Assembly (NCBI GenBank): GCA_937926175.1
Contig: CALANV010000034.1
Location: 61,657 to 125,656 of the forward strand
Direction: 5' to 3'
Source of the DNA: an uncultured Rhodospirillales bacterium
GTDB taxonomy: Bacteria; Pseudomonadota; Alphaproteobacteria; CACIAM-22H2
DNA: 64,000 nt
The translations under genes were made by a program, and so were the position numbers. Positions 26,548-35,745 of the stretch are shown piece after piece; the stretch's first letter is position 1, and every line of letters starts with the position of its first letter. The notes beneath the pieces were generated by a model that worked only from the letters and a program-made list of their open reading frames with translations, was not told the DNA's origin and made no database searches.

Positions 26548-27531
26548 ATGAGCCCCCTTTCTCAGCTTCTCGATTTCTGCAACCGGCGCGCCTCGCCGCT
26601 CCTCGCGGCCGCATTGTTCGCCGGCCTCCTGTTGCCTGACCTCGCCCACGCCCTGCGCCCCCTGCTCGCGCCGTCCGTGATCATCCTGCTGACGGCGACC
26701 CTGCTTCGGATCGACTGGGCGCAGGCCCTCGCCTACGCGCGCAAGCCCGGGCGCGCCGCCCTCGTGGTGCTGTGGCTCCTGCTCGGCGCACCGCTCGTCA
26801 TGTGGGCGGCATTGCGGCTCGTTCCCCTGCCGGAGTCGCTCGGGCATGCGCTCCTCCTGATGTCCTCCTCTCCGGTGCTGATCTCGGTGCCGACCTTCGC
26901 GCTGATGCTGGGGCTCGACGCGCCGCTGGCCTTGGTGGCGATGCTGGCCACCTCGCTTCTCCAGCCGCTCGTACAACCCCCCTTGGCCCTGGCGCTCCTC
27001 GGCGTCGAACTCGATATCGGCATCGCGCCGTTGATGGGGCGGCTGGGCGTGTTCATCGGGGGCGCCTTTGCGCTGGCGATCCTCGTCCGGTGGAAGCTCG
27101 GCCGCGAACGCATCGAACGGGCCGCAGGTCCCATCGGTGGCATCGCCGTCGTGATGCTGGTCGTGTTCGGAATCGCGGTCATGGACGGCGTCACGGCCAC
27201 CCTGCTCGCCCGCCCCGGTCACGTGCTGCTGTTCCTCGCCGCCGCGTTCGCCGCGAATTTCGGCCTCCAGGCCGCCGGTGCTCTCGCCTTTTGCGCTCTC
27301 GCCCGCCTCGGCATCGTCGACATCCGCCAGGGGTTGACCGCCGGGCTCGCCTCCGGAAACCGCAATCTCGCCATCCTGATCGCCGTGCTGGGCGGGGCGG
27401 CAGGGCCGGATCTGACGCTCTATCTCGCCATCGGGCAGTTCCCGATGTATCTGATCCCCGCCGTCCTCGGGCCGGTCTATCGCAGGTTGCTGCGCTCTCC
27501 GCTTAACAACTCCTTAAGCGGAGAACCTTAG
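26548..27531 (+). CDS. BASS-type (bile acid:sodium symporter-like) membrane transporter
   Basis: A 327-residue protein with about nine or ten hydrophobic helices and the segment GLASGNRNLAILIAVLG, which matches the conserved helix of the bile acid:sodium symporter family (SBF). The substrate is unknown; members carry organic anions, pantoate or arsenite. The last codons form a perfect 11-bp inverted repeat (27496-27524). It stands alone, divergent from sulP. Confidence 0.75.
   Translation: MSPLSQLLDFCNRRASPLLAAALFAGLLLPDLAHALRPLLAPSVIILLTATLLRIDWAQALAYARKPGRAALVVLWLLLGAPLVMWAALRLVPLPESLGHALLLMSSSPVLISVPTFALMLGLDAPLALVAMLATSLLQPLVQPPLALALLGVELDIGIAPLMGRLGVFIGGAFALAILVRWKLGRERIERAAGPIGGIAVVMLVVFGIAVMDGVTATLLARPGHVLLFLAAAFAANFGLQAAGALAFCALARLGIVDIRQGLTAGLASGNRNLAILIAVLGGAAGPDLTLYLAIGQFPMYLIPAVLGPVYRRLLRSPLNNSLSGEP
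27496..27524 (+). terminator. Hairpin inside the last codons of the BASS gene
   Basis: TCTCCGCTTAA (27496-27506) and TTAAGCGGAGA (27514-27524) form a perfect 11-bp stem with a 7-nt loop, ending 7 bp before the end of the stop codon of the BASS gene. No T run follows. It may act as a terminator or processing site separating the BASS gene from the DUF1217-like gene 39 bp downstream. Confidence 0.4.
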
Positions 27532-27569
27532 GCTCGGCACTTGGTCCGCAAAGACCTTGTGGGAGAGCC

Positions 27570-29972
27570 ATGTTCGACGCCGCATCGCTCCTCGGAGCGC
27601 CGTCCATCCCTGCACTCGGCCTGTTTCAGAGCCTGACCAAGGGAAACTCTTCCCAGGCGCTGGCCAAGTTCCAGAACCGCGCGGACATCAGGCGCGAGAT
27701 CGAGTACTTCAAGCAGGAGGTCGCCAAGCTCAAAACCCCCGACGATCTCTTCAAGAACTACCGGCTGATGAAGTTCGTACTCTCGGCCTACGGGCTCGAG
27801 AGTGACATCAATTACATGGGCCGGATAAAGGCGGTGCTGAATTCGGACTTGGACGACCCGAACTCGCTCGCCAACCGTCTGCGCGATGCGCGCTACCGCG
27901 AACTGGCTGCCGACTTCAAGATGGCCGAATTCGGCGTCGCGCGCATCAAGATTCAGTCGGTCATGGAGTCGGTGATCGAGCGTTACGTCGTCAACGAGTA
28001 CGAGAAGGATCAGGGCAACCTCAATCCCGCGCTCCGCGAGGCGCTGTACTTCGCCCGCAACATCGGAAAGGTCAGCAACGTCTACGAAATCCTGGGCGAT
28101 CCCGTGCTGCGCAAGGTGGTGACGGAGACCCTCAGGCTGCCGAAGGAAATCGCCGTGCAGAGCGTTGAGCGTCAGGCCGAGCTGATCTCGCGCAGCGTCG
28201 ATATCGCGAAGTTCCGCGACAACACGGCCGGCACGAGCAGTGTGAGCGAGGCGCGGCTCGCCGATGCGCGCAGCGACCTCAACGAGATCGGCAAATTGCT
28301 GGAGCTGGTCGACGGCGCCGCCAGTGTCGCGCGCGAGACCGCCAGGCGGCTCCAGGACATCAAGGCCGGCTATGACCGCCTCGCCAATCTGCAAAGCCCG
28401 ACCGGACCCTACGCGGACGAGATTCCGGTCCAAGAAGCTGCCGTACCCGAACTCGTCCGCGTCCAAGGCATGATCGCCAAGGGCGCGAACGCCGCCGAAA
28501 AGATGGCGATCGCAGTGAACCGGATGTTCGAGCTGCAACGGCTTGCATCGGATCCCGCCAACAGCGCATCGTTCGACGACTACAAGGCCGAGTTTGCAAC
28601 CCTCGCGCAGAGCATCAATGACCTGATCGATACCGGCGGGGATTATTACTTCAACGGCGCCGAATATAGTCTGCTCGACGGTTCCACCGGCGGGCCGATA
28701 ACGATCACGATCAACGCCGCCGGCGACAAGCTCACGATCGATCCGCACGACCTGAGCGAATTCCGCAACCAGATCAGTGCGGCCGCCGCCGCATTTGCCG
28801 CCGCGACGAGCCCTTCGGACTCCGCAAATCTGTCGGCGGTACGTTCGGCGCTTCAGGTCGCCGGTCCGCTCCTGGGCGAGGCGCGCGACACCATGGCGCG
28901 GAACAAGAATGCGTTCGCCGAGAAAATCGCTACGGTGGAGGCCTTCGCCGTGACGCTCGATTCGAACGCGCTCGGCACCGGCTGGCTGTCGGTCAGGGAC
29001 GCGGATGCGCGCCTGCAGCAGATCACGACGAAGCTGCAGGAGCTTCGCGACATCGCCGCGGAATCGGAACGCCGCCTTCTCGACGCCGACCGCTCCGACC
29101 TGCAGGAGCGCTACGCGACGCTCGTCGCGGAAATCGATACGCTGATCAACCAGGCAGCGGACGGCGCAGACAATCTGCTCGCCAGCGGGACGGACCACGC
29201 CTACAACCTGAACGGCACGGCGGCGATCACCGCCCAAGGCCATGACCTGCGGTCGATCACGACGCTTCTGTCGGACAATGACGTCGACAGTGCGGCCTCG
29301 GCGCGCGACGTTCTCACCGCACTCGACGGCACCATCAAGTCGTTGCTCGATGGCGTGCGCGAAGAACTCACGACCGATCTCGTCGTCTTTCGCCAGGCCT
29401 CGACCGTGTACGACCCGCGCGGCAAGGTCGACGAGGAGCTCCGCAAACTGGCGGAAGATCTCCCGGGCCTTGTCGACAGCGCCAAGCAGTTTGCCTATGT
29501 CGACAGGAACGGAAACAACGTCTACCGTAACCTCCTCGACCCCACGGCCGGCGATGGCCGGGGCTTCTCGAGGCTCCTGAACCAGGTAATCACCGTTCCG
29601 GCCCTGCGCGACTGGAACGAGTCGGTTATGGACGTCGTGACCGCGGCAGCGGCGCAAGTCCCGTCGGGCCTCTTCGGGGCCGACGGCGCCTACGAAAAGC
29701 TGCAGGCCGCCATCATCGCTGCCAACAAGGCGGTCATGGCGCTCGAGTCGGGTCGTGCCCAGGCGAGCAACGCCATGGCCGAGGCTCAGCGCGTGATTCA
29801 GCAGGATACGTCAGCCAGCACGAACAATACGTCCGGCATGACCGAGTACACGCGCCAGTTCATCTTGCGCTATCTCGCGCTCAAGGATGCCGAATCCATG
29901 GCGAGCGCGGGAAACCCGTACCTGGATCTGCTCACGCCCATCGGCTCAGGCGGTTTCAACCTCCTCATCTGA
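27570..29972 (+). CDS. DUF1217-like protein with flagellin-like modules
   Basis: An 800-residue protein with no signal peptide. Residues about 25-230 look like DUF1217 (AKFQNRADIRREIEYFKQEV, DLFKNYRLMKFVLSAYGLES, then a long helical region), a family often found with flagellar genes. After this come two stretches with flagellin-like spacing: FELQRLASDPANS to YYFNGAEYSLLDG (about residues 318-370) and LQELRDIAAESERR to NLLASG (about 485-540); flagellins have a similar LAVQAANGT ... EIDRIA ... FNG pattern. The end (QFILRYLALKDAESMASAG) is also helical. GGGAGAG precedes the start. No flagellar genes are near. The module assignment is by eye. Confidence 0.7.
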   Translation: MFDAASLLGAPSIPALGLFQSLTKGNSSQALAKFQNRADIRREIEYFKQEVAKLKTPDDLFKNYRLMKFVLSAYGLESDINYMGRIKAVLNSDLDDPNSLANRLRDARYRELAADFKMAEFGVARIKIQSVMESVIERYVVNEYEKDQGNLNPALREALYFARNIGKVSNVYEILGDPVLRKVVTETLRLPKEIAVQSVERQAELISRSVDIAKFRDNTAGTSSVSEARLADARSDLNEIGKLLELVDGAASVARETARRLQDIKAGYDRLANLQSPTGPYADEIPVQEAAVPELVRVQGMIAKGANAAEKMAIAVNRMFELQRLASDPANSASFDDYKAEFATLAQSINDLIDTGGDYYFNGAEYSLLDGSTGGPITITINAAGDKLTIDPHDLSEFRNQISAAAAAFAAATSPSDSANLSAVRSALQVAGPLLGEARDTMARNKNAFAEKIATVEAFAVTLDSNALGTGWLSVRDADARLQQITTKLQELRDIAAESERRLLDADRSDLQERYATLVAEIDTLINQAADGADNLLASGTDHAYNLNGTAAITAQGHDLRSITTLLSDNDVDSAASARDVLTALDGTIKSLLDGVREELTTDLVVFRQASTVYDPRGKVDEELRKLAEDLPGLVDSAKQFAYVDRNGNNVYRNLLDPTAGDGRGFSRLLNQVITVPALRDWNESVMDVVTAAAAQVPSGLFGADGAYEKLQAAIIAANKAVMALESGRAQASNAMAEAQRVIQQDTSASTNNTSGMTEYTRQFILRYLALKDAESMASAGNPYLDLLTPIGSGGFNLLI

Positions 29973-29983
29973 GGAGACATCCC

Positions 29984-32900
29984 TCACACGCTGAAATACT
30001 TCGCCTGCGGGTGGTGGACCACGATCGCGGAGGTCGACTGCTCGGGGTGAAGCTGATCCTCGTCTGACAGCGTAACGCCGATACGCTCCGCGCCGAGCAG
30101 ATTCAGAAGCTGGCGCTGGTCGCCGAGATTCGGGCAGGCGGGGTAGCCGAACGAATAGCGCGATCCGCGGTAGCCCTGCTTCAGCATCTTCTCTATGTCG
30201 CGGTCGTCCTCGTGGGCGAAGCCCAGTTCCGCCCGGATGCGCTTATGGACGTATTCGGCCAGCGCCTCGGCCATCTCCACGCCGAAGCCGTGGAGGTAGA
30301 GATAGTCCTGATAGCGGCCCTCGGCGAACCATTCGCGCGCAACCTCTGACGCGCGCTGGCCGATCGTCACGACCTGAAGCCCAATCACGTCGTGTTCGTT
30401 CGAGGTGCGGTCGCGGAAGAAGTCCGCGATGCACAACCCGCCCTCGCGGTCCTGCCGCGGGAACTGGAAGCGCGCCACCTCCGTGATCCCGTCCTCGCCG
30501 AGGAGGACGACGGCGTCGCCGTCCGAGAAGCAGCGCCAATAGCCGTAGACGGCGCACGGCGCTAAGATGTTGTCGCGTTCGACCGTCTCGAGAAGGCGCC
30601 GCAGGATCGGCCGGACCTCGCGTTGCGCCCATTCCTTGTACTCGTCGAGCCTCTTGCCGGCCTTACGGAAGCCCCAGTGAAACTGATACAGCATGGTCTC
30701 GTTGAGATAGGGCACGAGCGCCTTCACCGGCACGTGCTCGATCACGCGCGAGCCCCAGAACGGAGGCGTCGGCACCGGCGCCTGCGTCGCCAGTTCGGCC
30801 CGACGCAGCTTGATCTCCTCCAGATCGATCGGTCGCGCCGGCTTGGCCGCTTGGCCCAGCACCCGCTTCTGGTTTGATGGTCTTCCCTTGCGCTTCTCCG
30901 CCGTCTTCTGCACGTATGCGTCGAACTGACCGGTCACGACCTTGTCCATCAGGTCGAGGCCATCGAATGCATCGCGTGCATAGGCCACGCGACCGGCGCC
31001 ATAAGCGGCGCGACAGTCCTCCTCGACGTATTTGCGCGTGAGCGCCGCACCGCCGAGCAGCACCGGCAGGTCGAATCCCTCGCGCGTCATCTCCTCGAGG
31101 TTCTCGCGCATGATCACGGTCGACTTGACCAGCAGACCGGACATGCCGATTGCATCCGCCTTGTGCTCGCGCGCGGCCGCCATGATGTTGGCGATCGGCT
31201 GCTTGATGCCGAGATTGATCACTCGGTAGCCGTTATTGGTCAGGATGATGTCCACCAGGTTCTTGCCGATGTCGTGGACGTCGCCCTTCACCGTGGCCAG
31301 CACGATCGTGCCCTTGTGCTGGCCCTCGACCCGCTCCATGAACGGCTCGAGATAGGCGACCGCCGCCTTCATCGTCTCGGCCGACTGCAGGACGAAGGGC
31401 AGCTGCATCTTGCCGGCGCCGAACAGGTCGCCCACGACCTTCATGCCGTCGAGGAGGAAGGTGTTGATGATTTCCAGCGGCTTGTATCGCTTGAGCGCCT
31501 CGTCGAGATCCTCGGTCAATCCCTGCTTGTCGCCGTCGATGATACGCTCCTTGAGCCGATCCTCCACGCGCTCGGCGCGCTTTTTGGCCGTTTTCTCCCC
31601 GGTGCTGCGGTTCTGGAACAGGGCGATGAACGCCTGCAGCGGATCGTAGCCGTCGCGGCGACGGTCGAAGATCAGGTCCTCGGCGACCTGCACCTCCTCC
31701 GCCGGGATCTTGTGCAACGGCATGATCTTGCTGTGATGCACGATCGCGCCGGTGAGACCGCGCCGGATCGCATGGTCGAGGAATACGGAGTTCAGCACGT
31801 GCCGCGCGGCCGGGTTGAGGCCGAATGAAATGTTGGACAGCCCCAGAATGATCTGAACGTCGGGCAAGGCCTCGCGGATGCGTTCGATGCCCTCGAGCGT
31901 CCACAAGCCGAGCTTGCGGTCGTCCTCGTTGCCGGTGGCGATCGTGAAAGTGAGCGGATCAATCAGCAGGTCGGAGGGCGGCAGGCCGAAGCGGCCGCAG
32001 GCGAACTCGTAGAGGCGTTTGGCGATCGCAACCTTGCGCTCGGCATCCTTGGCCATGCCCTGTTCGTCGATCGTGAGCGCGACCACCGCGCAGCCGAAAC
32101 GCCGCGCGAGCTGCATGCGCTTCGCGGCCGCTTCCTCGCCGTCCTCGAAATTGATCGAGTTGATGATCGCCTTGCCGCCGTAAAGCTTCAGCGCCGATTC
32201 AAGGACGGCGTATTCGGTCGAGTCGATCACGAGCGGGGCGGTAATGGCGCCGCGCATGCGGCTCACCACCTCGCACATCTCCTTCACCTCGTCACGACCG
32301 ACGAAGGCGGTGCAGATGTCGAGCGCGTGCGAGCCCTCGCGCACCTGCTCGCGCCCCATCTCGACGCAGCCCTCCCAGTTCCCCTCTTCCTGCAGCTTCC
32401 GCCACTGGCGGCTGCCGTTCGCGTTGCAGCGCTCGCCGATGGAGAAGTACGCGTTCTCCTGCCGCAGCGGCACCTGGTGATAGAGCGAAGCGACCGACGG
32501 AACCCAGACCGACGAGCGCTTCCACGGAGTCGGCCGATGCGCCGTGCCCGACAGCTTCCGCAGCATGGCATCAAGCGCAGCGATGTGACGCACGTCGGTG
32601 CCGCAGCAACCGCCGATCATGTTGATGCCGTCCTCGCGCACGAAGCGCTCCTGCCACTTGGCCAGCTCGTCGGGCGACAGGGGATAGCGCGTCTTGCCCT
32701 CGACGAGTTCCGGCAGTCCGGCATTGGGCTGCACGGCAATCAGGCCGGGCCAGTTCTCCGACAGCCACTGGACGTGCTCGGCCATTTCCTGGGGCCCCGT
32801 GGCGCAGTTGAGGCCGATCACGGGCACATCCAGTGAATGGATCACGGTCGCCGCCGCGGCGATGTCGGTCCCGACCAGCAGCGTTCCGGTCGTCTCCACC

Positions 32901-33487
32901 GTGACCTGGACGAGGATCGGGATCTCGGCCGCCCCCTCGGCCCGACCGGCTTCGGCCCGTGCCCGCTTGGCGCCGTTCACGGCCGCCTTGATCTGCAGCG
33001 GGTCCTGGCAGGTTTCGATGAGAAGTCCGTCGACGCCGCCCGCGATCAGGCCGCGACATTGAATCGTGAGGGCGTCCTCCAGCGTCTGATAGTCGATATG
33101 GCCGAGGCTCGGCAGCTTCGTGCCCGGGCCGATCGAGCCGAGCACGAAGCGCGTACGGCCGTCGTGCCTGAACGCATCGATCGCTTCGCGCGCGAGTTCG
33201 GCGGCACGCTTGTTGAGTTCGAATGCCTCGTCCTCGAGCCCGAACTCGCCGAGCGTGACCGGCGAGCCGCCGAACGTATTGGTCTGGATGACGTCGGAGC
33301 CGGCTTCGAGGTAGCCCATGTGAATCGCGCGCACGACGTCCGGCCGCGACCGCGTGAGGATCTCGGTGCAGTTCTCCTTGCCCAGAAAGTCGCGTTCGAC
33401 ATCGAGCGACATGGCCTGCACGCGGCTGCCCATCGCACCGTCGCAAAGAAGAACGCGCTCGCGCAGGACGTCGAGAAAATGCGCCAT
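29984..33487 (-). CDS. metH: MetH, cobalamin-dependent methionine synthase
   Basis: Transfers the methyl group of 5-methyl-THF to homocysteine through cobalamin. The 1167-residue protein has all four modules in order: homocysteine domain (zinc Cys in GLNCATGP and GGCCGTDVRHI), pterin-binding domain (starting FSIGERCNANGSRQWRK), cobalamin domain with the axial His in DVHDIGKN (about residue 737), and the C-terminal AdoMet reactivation domain (SFGYPACPNLGDQ). It lies 24 bp after metF, transcribed as regulator-metF-metH. Confidence 0.96.
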   Translation of the reverse strand: MAHFLDVLRERVLLCDGAMGSRVQAMSLDVERDFLGKENCTEILTRSRPDVVRAIHMGYLEAGSDVIQTNTFGGSPVTLGEFGLEDEAFELNKRAAELAREAIDAFRHDGRTRFVLGSIGPGTKLPSLGHIDYQTLEDALTIQCRGLIAGGVDGLLIETCQDPLQIKAAVNGAKRARAEAGRAEGAAEIPILVQVTVETTGTLLVGTDIAAAATVIHSLDVPVIGLNCATGPQEMAEHVQWLSENWPGLIAVQPNAGLPELVEGKTRYPLSPDELAKWQERFVREDGINMIGGCCGTDVRHIAALDAMLRKLSGTAHRPTPWKRSSVWVPSVASLYHQVPLRQENAYFSIGERCNANGSRQWRKLQEEGNWEGCVEMGREQVREGSHALDICTAFVGRDEVKEMCEVVSRMRGAITAPLVIDSTEYAVLESALKLYGGKAIINSINFEDGEEAAAKRMQLARRFGCAVVALTIDEQGMAKDAERKVAIAKRLYEFACGRFGLPPSDLLIDPLTFTIATGNEDDRKLGLWTLEGIERIREALPDVQIILGLSNISFGLNPAARHVLNSVFLDHAIRRGLTGAIVHHSKIMPLHKIPAEEVQVAEDLIFDRRRDGYDPLQAFIALFQNRSTGEKTAKKRAERVEDRLKERIIDGDKQGLTEDLDEALKRYKPLEIINTFLLDGMKVVGDLFGAGKMQLPFVLQSAETMKAAVAYLEPFMERVEGQHKGTIVLATVKGDVHDIGKNLVDIILTNNGYRVINLGIKQPIANIMAAAREHKADAIGMSGLLVKSTVIMRENLEEMTREGFDLPVLLGGAALTRKYVEEDCRAAYGAGRVAYARDAFDGLDLMDKVVTGQFDAYVQKTAEKRKGRPSNQKRVLGQAAKPARPIDLEEIKLRRAELATQAPVPTPPFWGSRVIEHVPVKALVPYLNETMLYQFHWGFRKAGKRLDEYKEWAQREVRPILRRLLETVERDNILAPCAVYGYWRCFSDGDAVVLLGEDGITEVARFQFPRQDREGGLCIADFFRDRTSNEHDVIGLQVVTIGQRASEVAREWFAEGRYQDYLYLHGFGVEMAEALAEYVHKRIRAELGFAHEDDRDIEKMLKQGYRGSRYSFGYPACPNLGDQRQLLNLLGAERIGVTLSDEDQLHPEQSTSAIVVHHPQAKYFSV

Positions 33488-33511
33488 GTCAGTTCGTCCG
33501 CTGTTTGAGAC

Positions 33512-34435
33512 TCAGGCAACGGCGGCCTGCGCCGTATTCGGTTGGCGCGGCCGCACACCGAGGATGTGACAGATCGCGTAGGTCAGATCCGCCCGATTGA
33601 GCGTGTAGAAATGGAATTCGGTCACGCCGTGATCCTGCAGGCGCCGGCACTGCTCGGCGGCGACGGTGGCGGCCACGAGGCGTCGCGTCTCCGGATCGTT
33701 GTCGAGTCCCTCGAACAGCCGCGCCAGCCAGGCCGGTACCGATGCGCCGCAGGCAGCACTGAACTTGACCACCTGCGCGAAATTCGTGACCGGCAGGATG
33801 CCGGGAATGATCGGCACGTTGATCCGGAACGCATCGCACAGGTCGCGGAAACGCAGGAAACAGTCGACGTCGAAGAAATATTGGGTGATCGCCCGTGTCG
33901 CGCCGGCGTCCACCTTGCGCTTCAGGTTGTCGAGATCGGCCGCCGGCGATACGGCATCCGGGTGAGTTTCCGGATACGCGGCGACGCTGATCTCGAAAGG
34001 TGCGATCCGGCGCAGGCCCTCGACCAGCTCCGCCGCGCACGTATAGCCGCCCGGATGCGGCACAAACTTGCCGCCGCCGGGCATGTCGCCGCGAAGCGCC
34101 ACGATGTGCCGGATGCCCGCTTCCCAGTACTGGCGTGCGATCTCATCGATTTCTTCACGCGTGGCCGCGACGCAGGTCAGATGCGCCGCCGGGTTCAGCG
34201 TCGTTTCGAGACGGATGCGCCGGACCGTGGCATGCGTGCGTTCGCGCGTCGAACCGCCGGCGCCGTAGGTGACCGACACGAACTGCGGCGCGAGCGGCTC
34301 CAGCCGTTTCACGGCCGCCCAGAGCTGCTTTTCCATCTCTTCGGTCTTCGGCGGGAAGAACTCGAAGGACAGCTTCAGGCGGTCGCTGTCGGCCGCACCA
34401 CCGATGAGCGTCGTGTTCCTCAGTGCGTGGGCCAT
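33512..34435 (-). CDS. metF: MetF, methylenetetrahydrofolate reductase
   Basis: Flavoenzyme that makes 5-methyl-THF, the substrate of the adjacent MetH. The 307-residue TIM-barrel protein has FEFFPPKTEEME near the N-terminus, VSVTYGAGGSTRERT, HLTCVAATREE, ALRGDMP and the flavin-site QYFFDVD segment. The ATG at 34435 is chosen because it begins the conserved protein; the open frame upstream lies inside the regulator gene, whose stop overlaps by 16 bp. Confidence 0.95.
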   Translation of the reverse strand: MAHALRNTTLIGGAADSDRLKLSFEFFPPKTEEMEKQLWAAVKRLEPLAPQFVSVTYGAGGSTRERTHATVRRIRLETTLNPAAHLTCVAATREEIDEIARQYWEAGIRHIVALRGDMPGGGKFVPHPGGYTCAAELVEGLRRIAPFEISVAAYPETHPDAVSPAADLDNLKRKVDAGATRAITQYFFDVDCFLRFRDLCDAFRINVPIIPGILPVTNFAQVVKFSAACGASVPAWLARLFEGLDNDPETRRLVAATVAAEQCRRLQDHGVTEFHFYTLNRADLTYAICHILGVRPRQPNTAQAAVA

Positions 34436-35415
34436 GCCTGCGCTCCATCCAGGGGTTTCGTTTCGGGACGATCCGTGATCTGCGGCCGGTCGGCCGTCCA
34501 CAGGGTCACGGTCAGCCGGTCGCCCGGAAGATGCAGGATCTGGCCCGGCTTGAGCCCCGCTTCGCGGATCCAGTCGACGACTTCGCCATCGGCAAATCCC
34601 AGACGCCGGTGGGCGTGGTCGCGCCGCAGGTGCTCAAGGTCATGCGGGGCGAAATCGACGACCAGCAGGCGTCCGCCGGGCTTGAGCACCCGTGCTGCCT
34701 CGGCAATGGCGAGTGCCGGATCGTCCGCGAAATGAAGGACCTGATGGATCGTGACCGCGTCGAACGAAGGCGACGTCCACGGCAGGCGATACATATCGCC
34801 ATGGCGCACGTAGCAGTCGCTGAGACCGGCGCGCGCAAGGTTGGCACGGGCGACGGCAAGCATTTCGCGCGACAGGTCGATCCCGACGGCGCGCACGCCG
34901 CGGCTGCCGAACAGCTCCAGGATGCGTCCGGTGCCGGTGCCGATGTCGAGCAGCGTCTCGATGCGCTCGGGCGGGATGAGTTCGAGCATGCGCCGCTCGA
35001 CCTCGCGGTCGTCGACATGGAGCGAGCGGATCTCGTCCCAACGGGCCGCGTTCGCGCGGAAATAGTTTGCGGCCGCCGCTGCGCGCGCCTGCCGCACGGC
35101 GGCGAGCCGCTCGAAATCCTGACGCAGGATCGGATCATTCACATCCAGCAACGCGACGATCTGCTGGGCGAGCCGTCCCGCCTCGCCTTCGCGGGCGAGT
35201 CGGTAGAACACCCAGCTCCCCTCCGGCAGCCGTTCGAGCAGCCCGGCATCGCAGAGCAGCTTCAGATGTCGCGAGACCCGCGGCTGGCTTTGGCCGAGGA
35301 TCTGGGTCAGCTCGCTGACGGTGAGCTCGCCGCCGGCGCAAAGAGCAATCAGCCGCAGCCGCGTCGGCTCGGCGGCGGCGCGCAAGCCCGTCAGGACACT
35401 TTCCAGTCCGCTCAT
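34420..35415 (-). CDS. ArsR-family regulator fused to a SAM methyltransferase
   Basis: A 331-residue fusion: an N-terminal ArsR winged-helix (AAEPTRLRLIALCAGGELTV ... SQPRVSRHLKLLCDAGLLE, residues about 14-62) and a C-terminal class I methyltransferase domain (LLDIGTGTGRILELFG, GIDLSREML, VLKPGGRLLVVDF). It leads the metF-metH operon and overlaps metF. As I recall, SahR-type regulators that sense S-adenosylhomocysteine control methionine-cycle genes in proteobacteria and can have this architecture, so it probably represses its own operon when SAH is low. The near-perfect palindrome upstream (35428-35443) is the likely operator. Assignment to SahR is an inference. Confidence 0.85.
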   Translation of the reverse strand: MSGLESVLTGLRAAAEPTRLRLIALCAGGELTVSELTQILGQSQPRVSRHLKLLCDAGLLERLPEGSWVFYRLAREGEAGRLAQQIVALLDVNDPILRQDFERLAAVRQARAAAAANYFRANAARWDEIRSLHVDDREVERRMLELIPPERIETLLDIGTGTGRILELFGSRGVRAVGIDLSREMLAVARANLARAGLSDCYVRHGDMYRLPWTSPSFDAVTIHQVLHFADDPALAIAEAARVLKPGGRLLVVDFAPHDLEHLRRDHAHRRLGFADGEVVDWIREAGLKPGQILHLPGDRLTVTLWTADRPQITDRPETKPLDGAQAWPTH

Positions 35416-35427
35416 TGGGTGGTTTGT

Positions 35428-35449
35428 ATAATGATATCTTTATATCTTT
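35428..35449. promoter_or_regulatory. Probable operator of the regulator-metF-metH operon
   Basis: ATAATGATATCTTTAT (35428-35443) is a 16-bp palindrome with a single mismatched pair. The 8-mer ATATCTTT is then repeated (35434-35441 and 35442-35449), so a second half-site is in phase. The site begins 13 bp upstream of the regulator ATG, in an AT-rich patch unlike the surrounding DNA. An ATAAAGATATCTTTAT-type palindrome is what I recall for SAH-responsive ArsR regulators in Alphaproteobacteria. Confidence 0.65.
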
Positions 35450-35745
35450 CAATAGGCATCTGGTTATAGACCTATCTGGGTGCAGCTATGCAACACATGG
35501 ACAGTTTCAACGCCTCCACCGCGGTGGAGGAGTTGGCGCTCCTTCCCGTCTGTGGTAGCTAATCGCCCGTTATTGCGCGCGAATCGCCGGTTAACCGGAG
35601 TTTTAGCCTTTCGTCCGAAAATGCCGACGTCCGGAAGGGGACTGGAGGCCCCTGTTGTTGCCACGTCATGGCGGGACGGGGGCGCCAGCGGATAGCCGCG
35701 ACACGTGCATCGCACAACGAACATAACCAACCAGGCCTATCCCCC
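35450..35745. other. Divergent intergenic region with two palindromes
   Basis: No gene is seen between the methionine operon and mlaA. The stretch contains a perfect 18-bp dyad, CCTCCACCGCGGTGGAGG (35513-35530), and a perfect 12-bp dyad, CCGGTTAACCGG (35587-35598). Neither has a T run. They may be protein-binding sites or structural elements in the mlaA leader. Short open frames here are not supported by start sites or composition. Confidence 0.4.

Noticed and set aside
27528..29657. A 709-codon antisense frame opposite the DUF1217-like gene
   Set aside because: The forward product has family features, a ribosome site and normal composition; the antisense product is a low-complexity Arg/Val/Asp-rich shadow.
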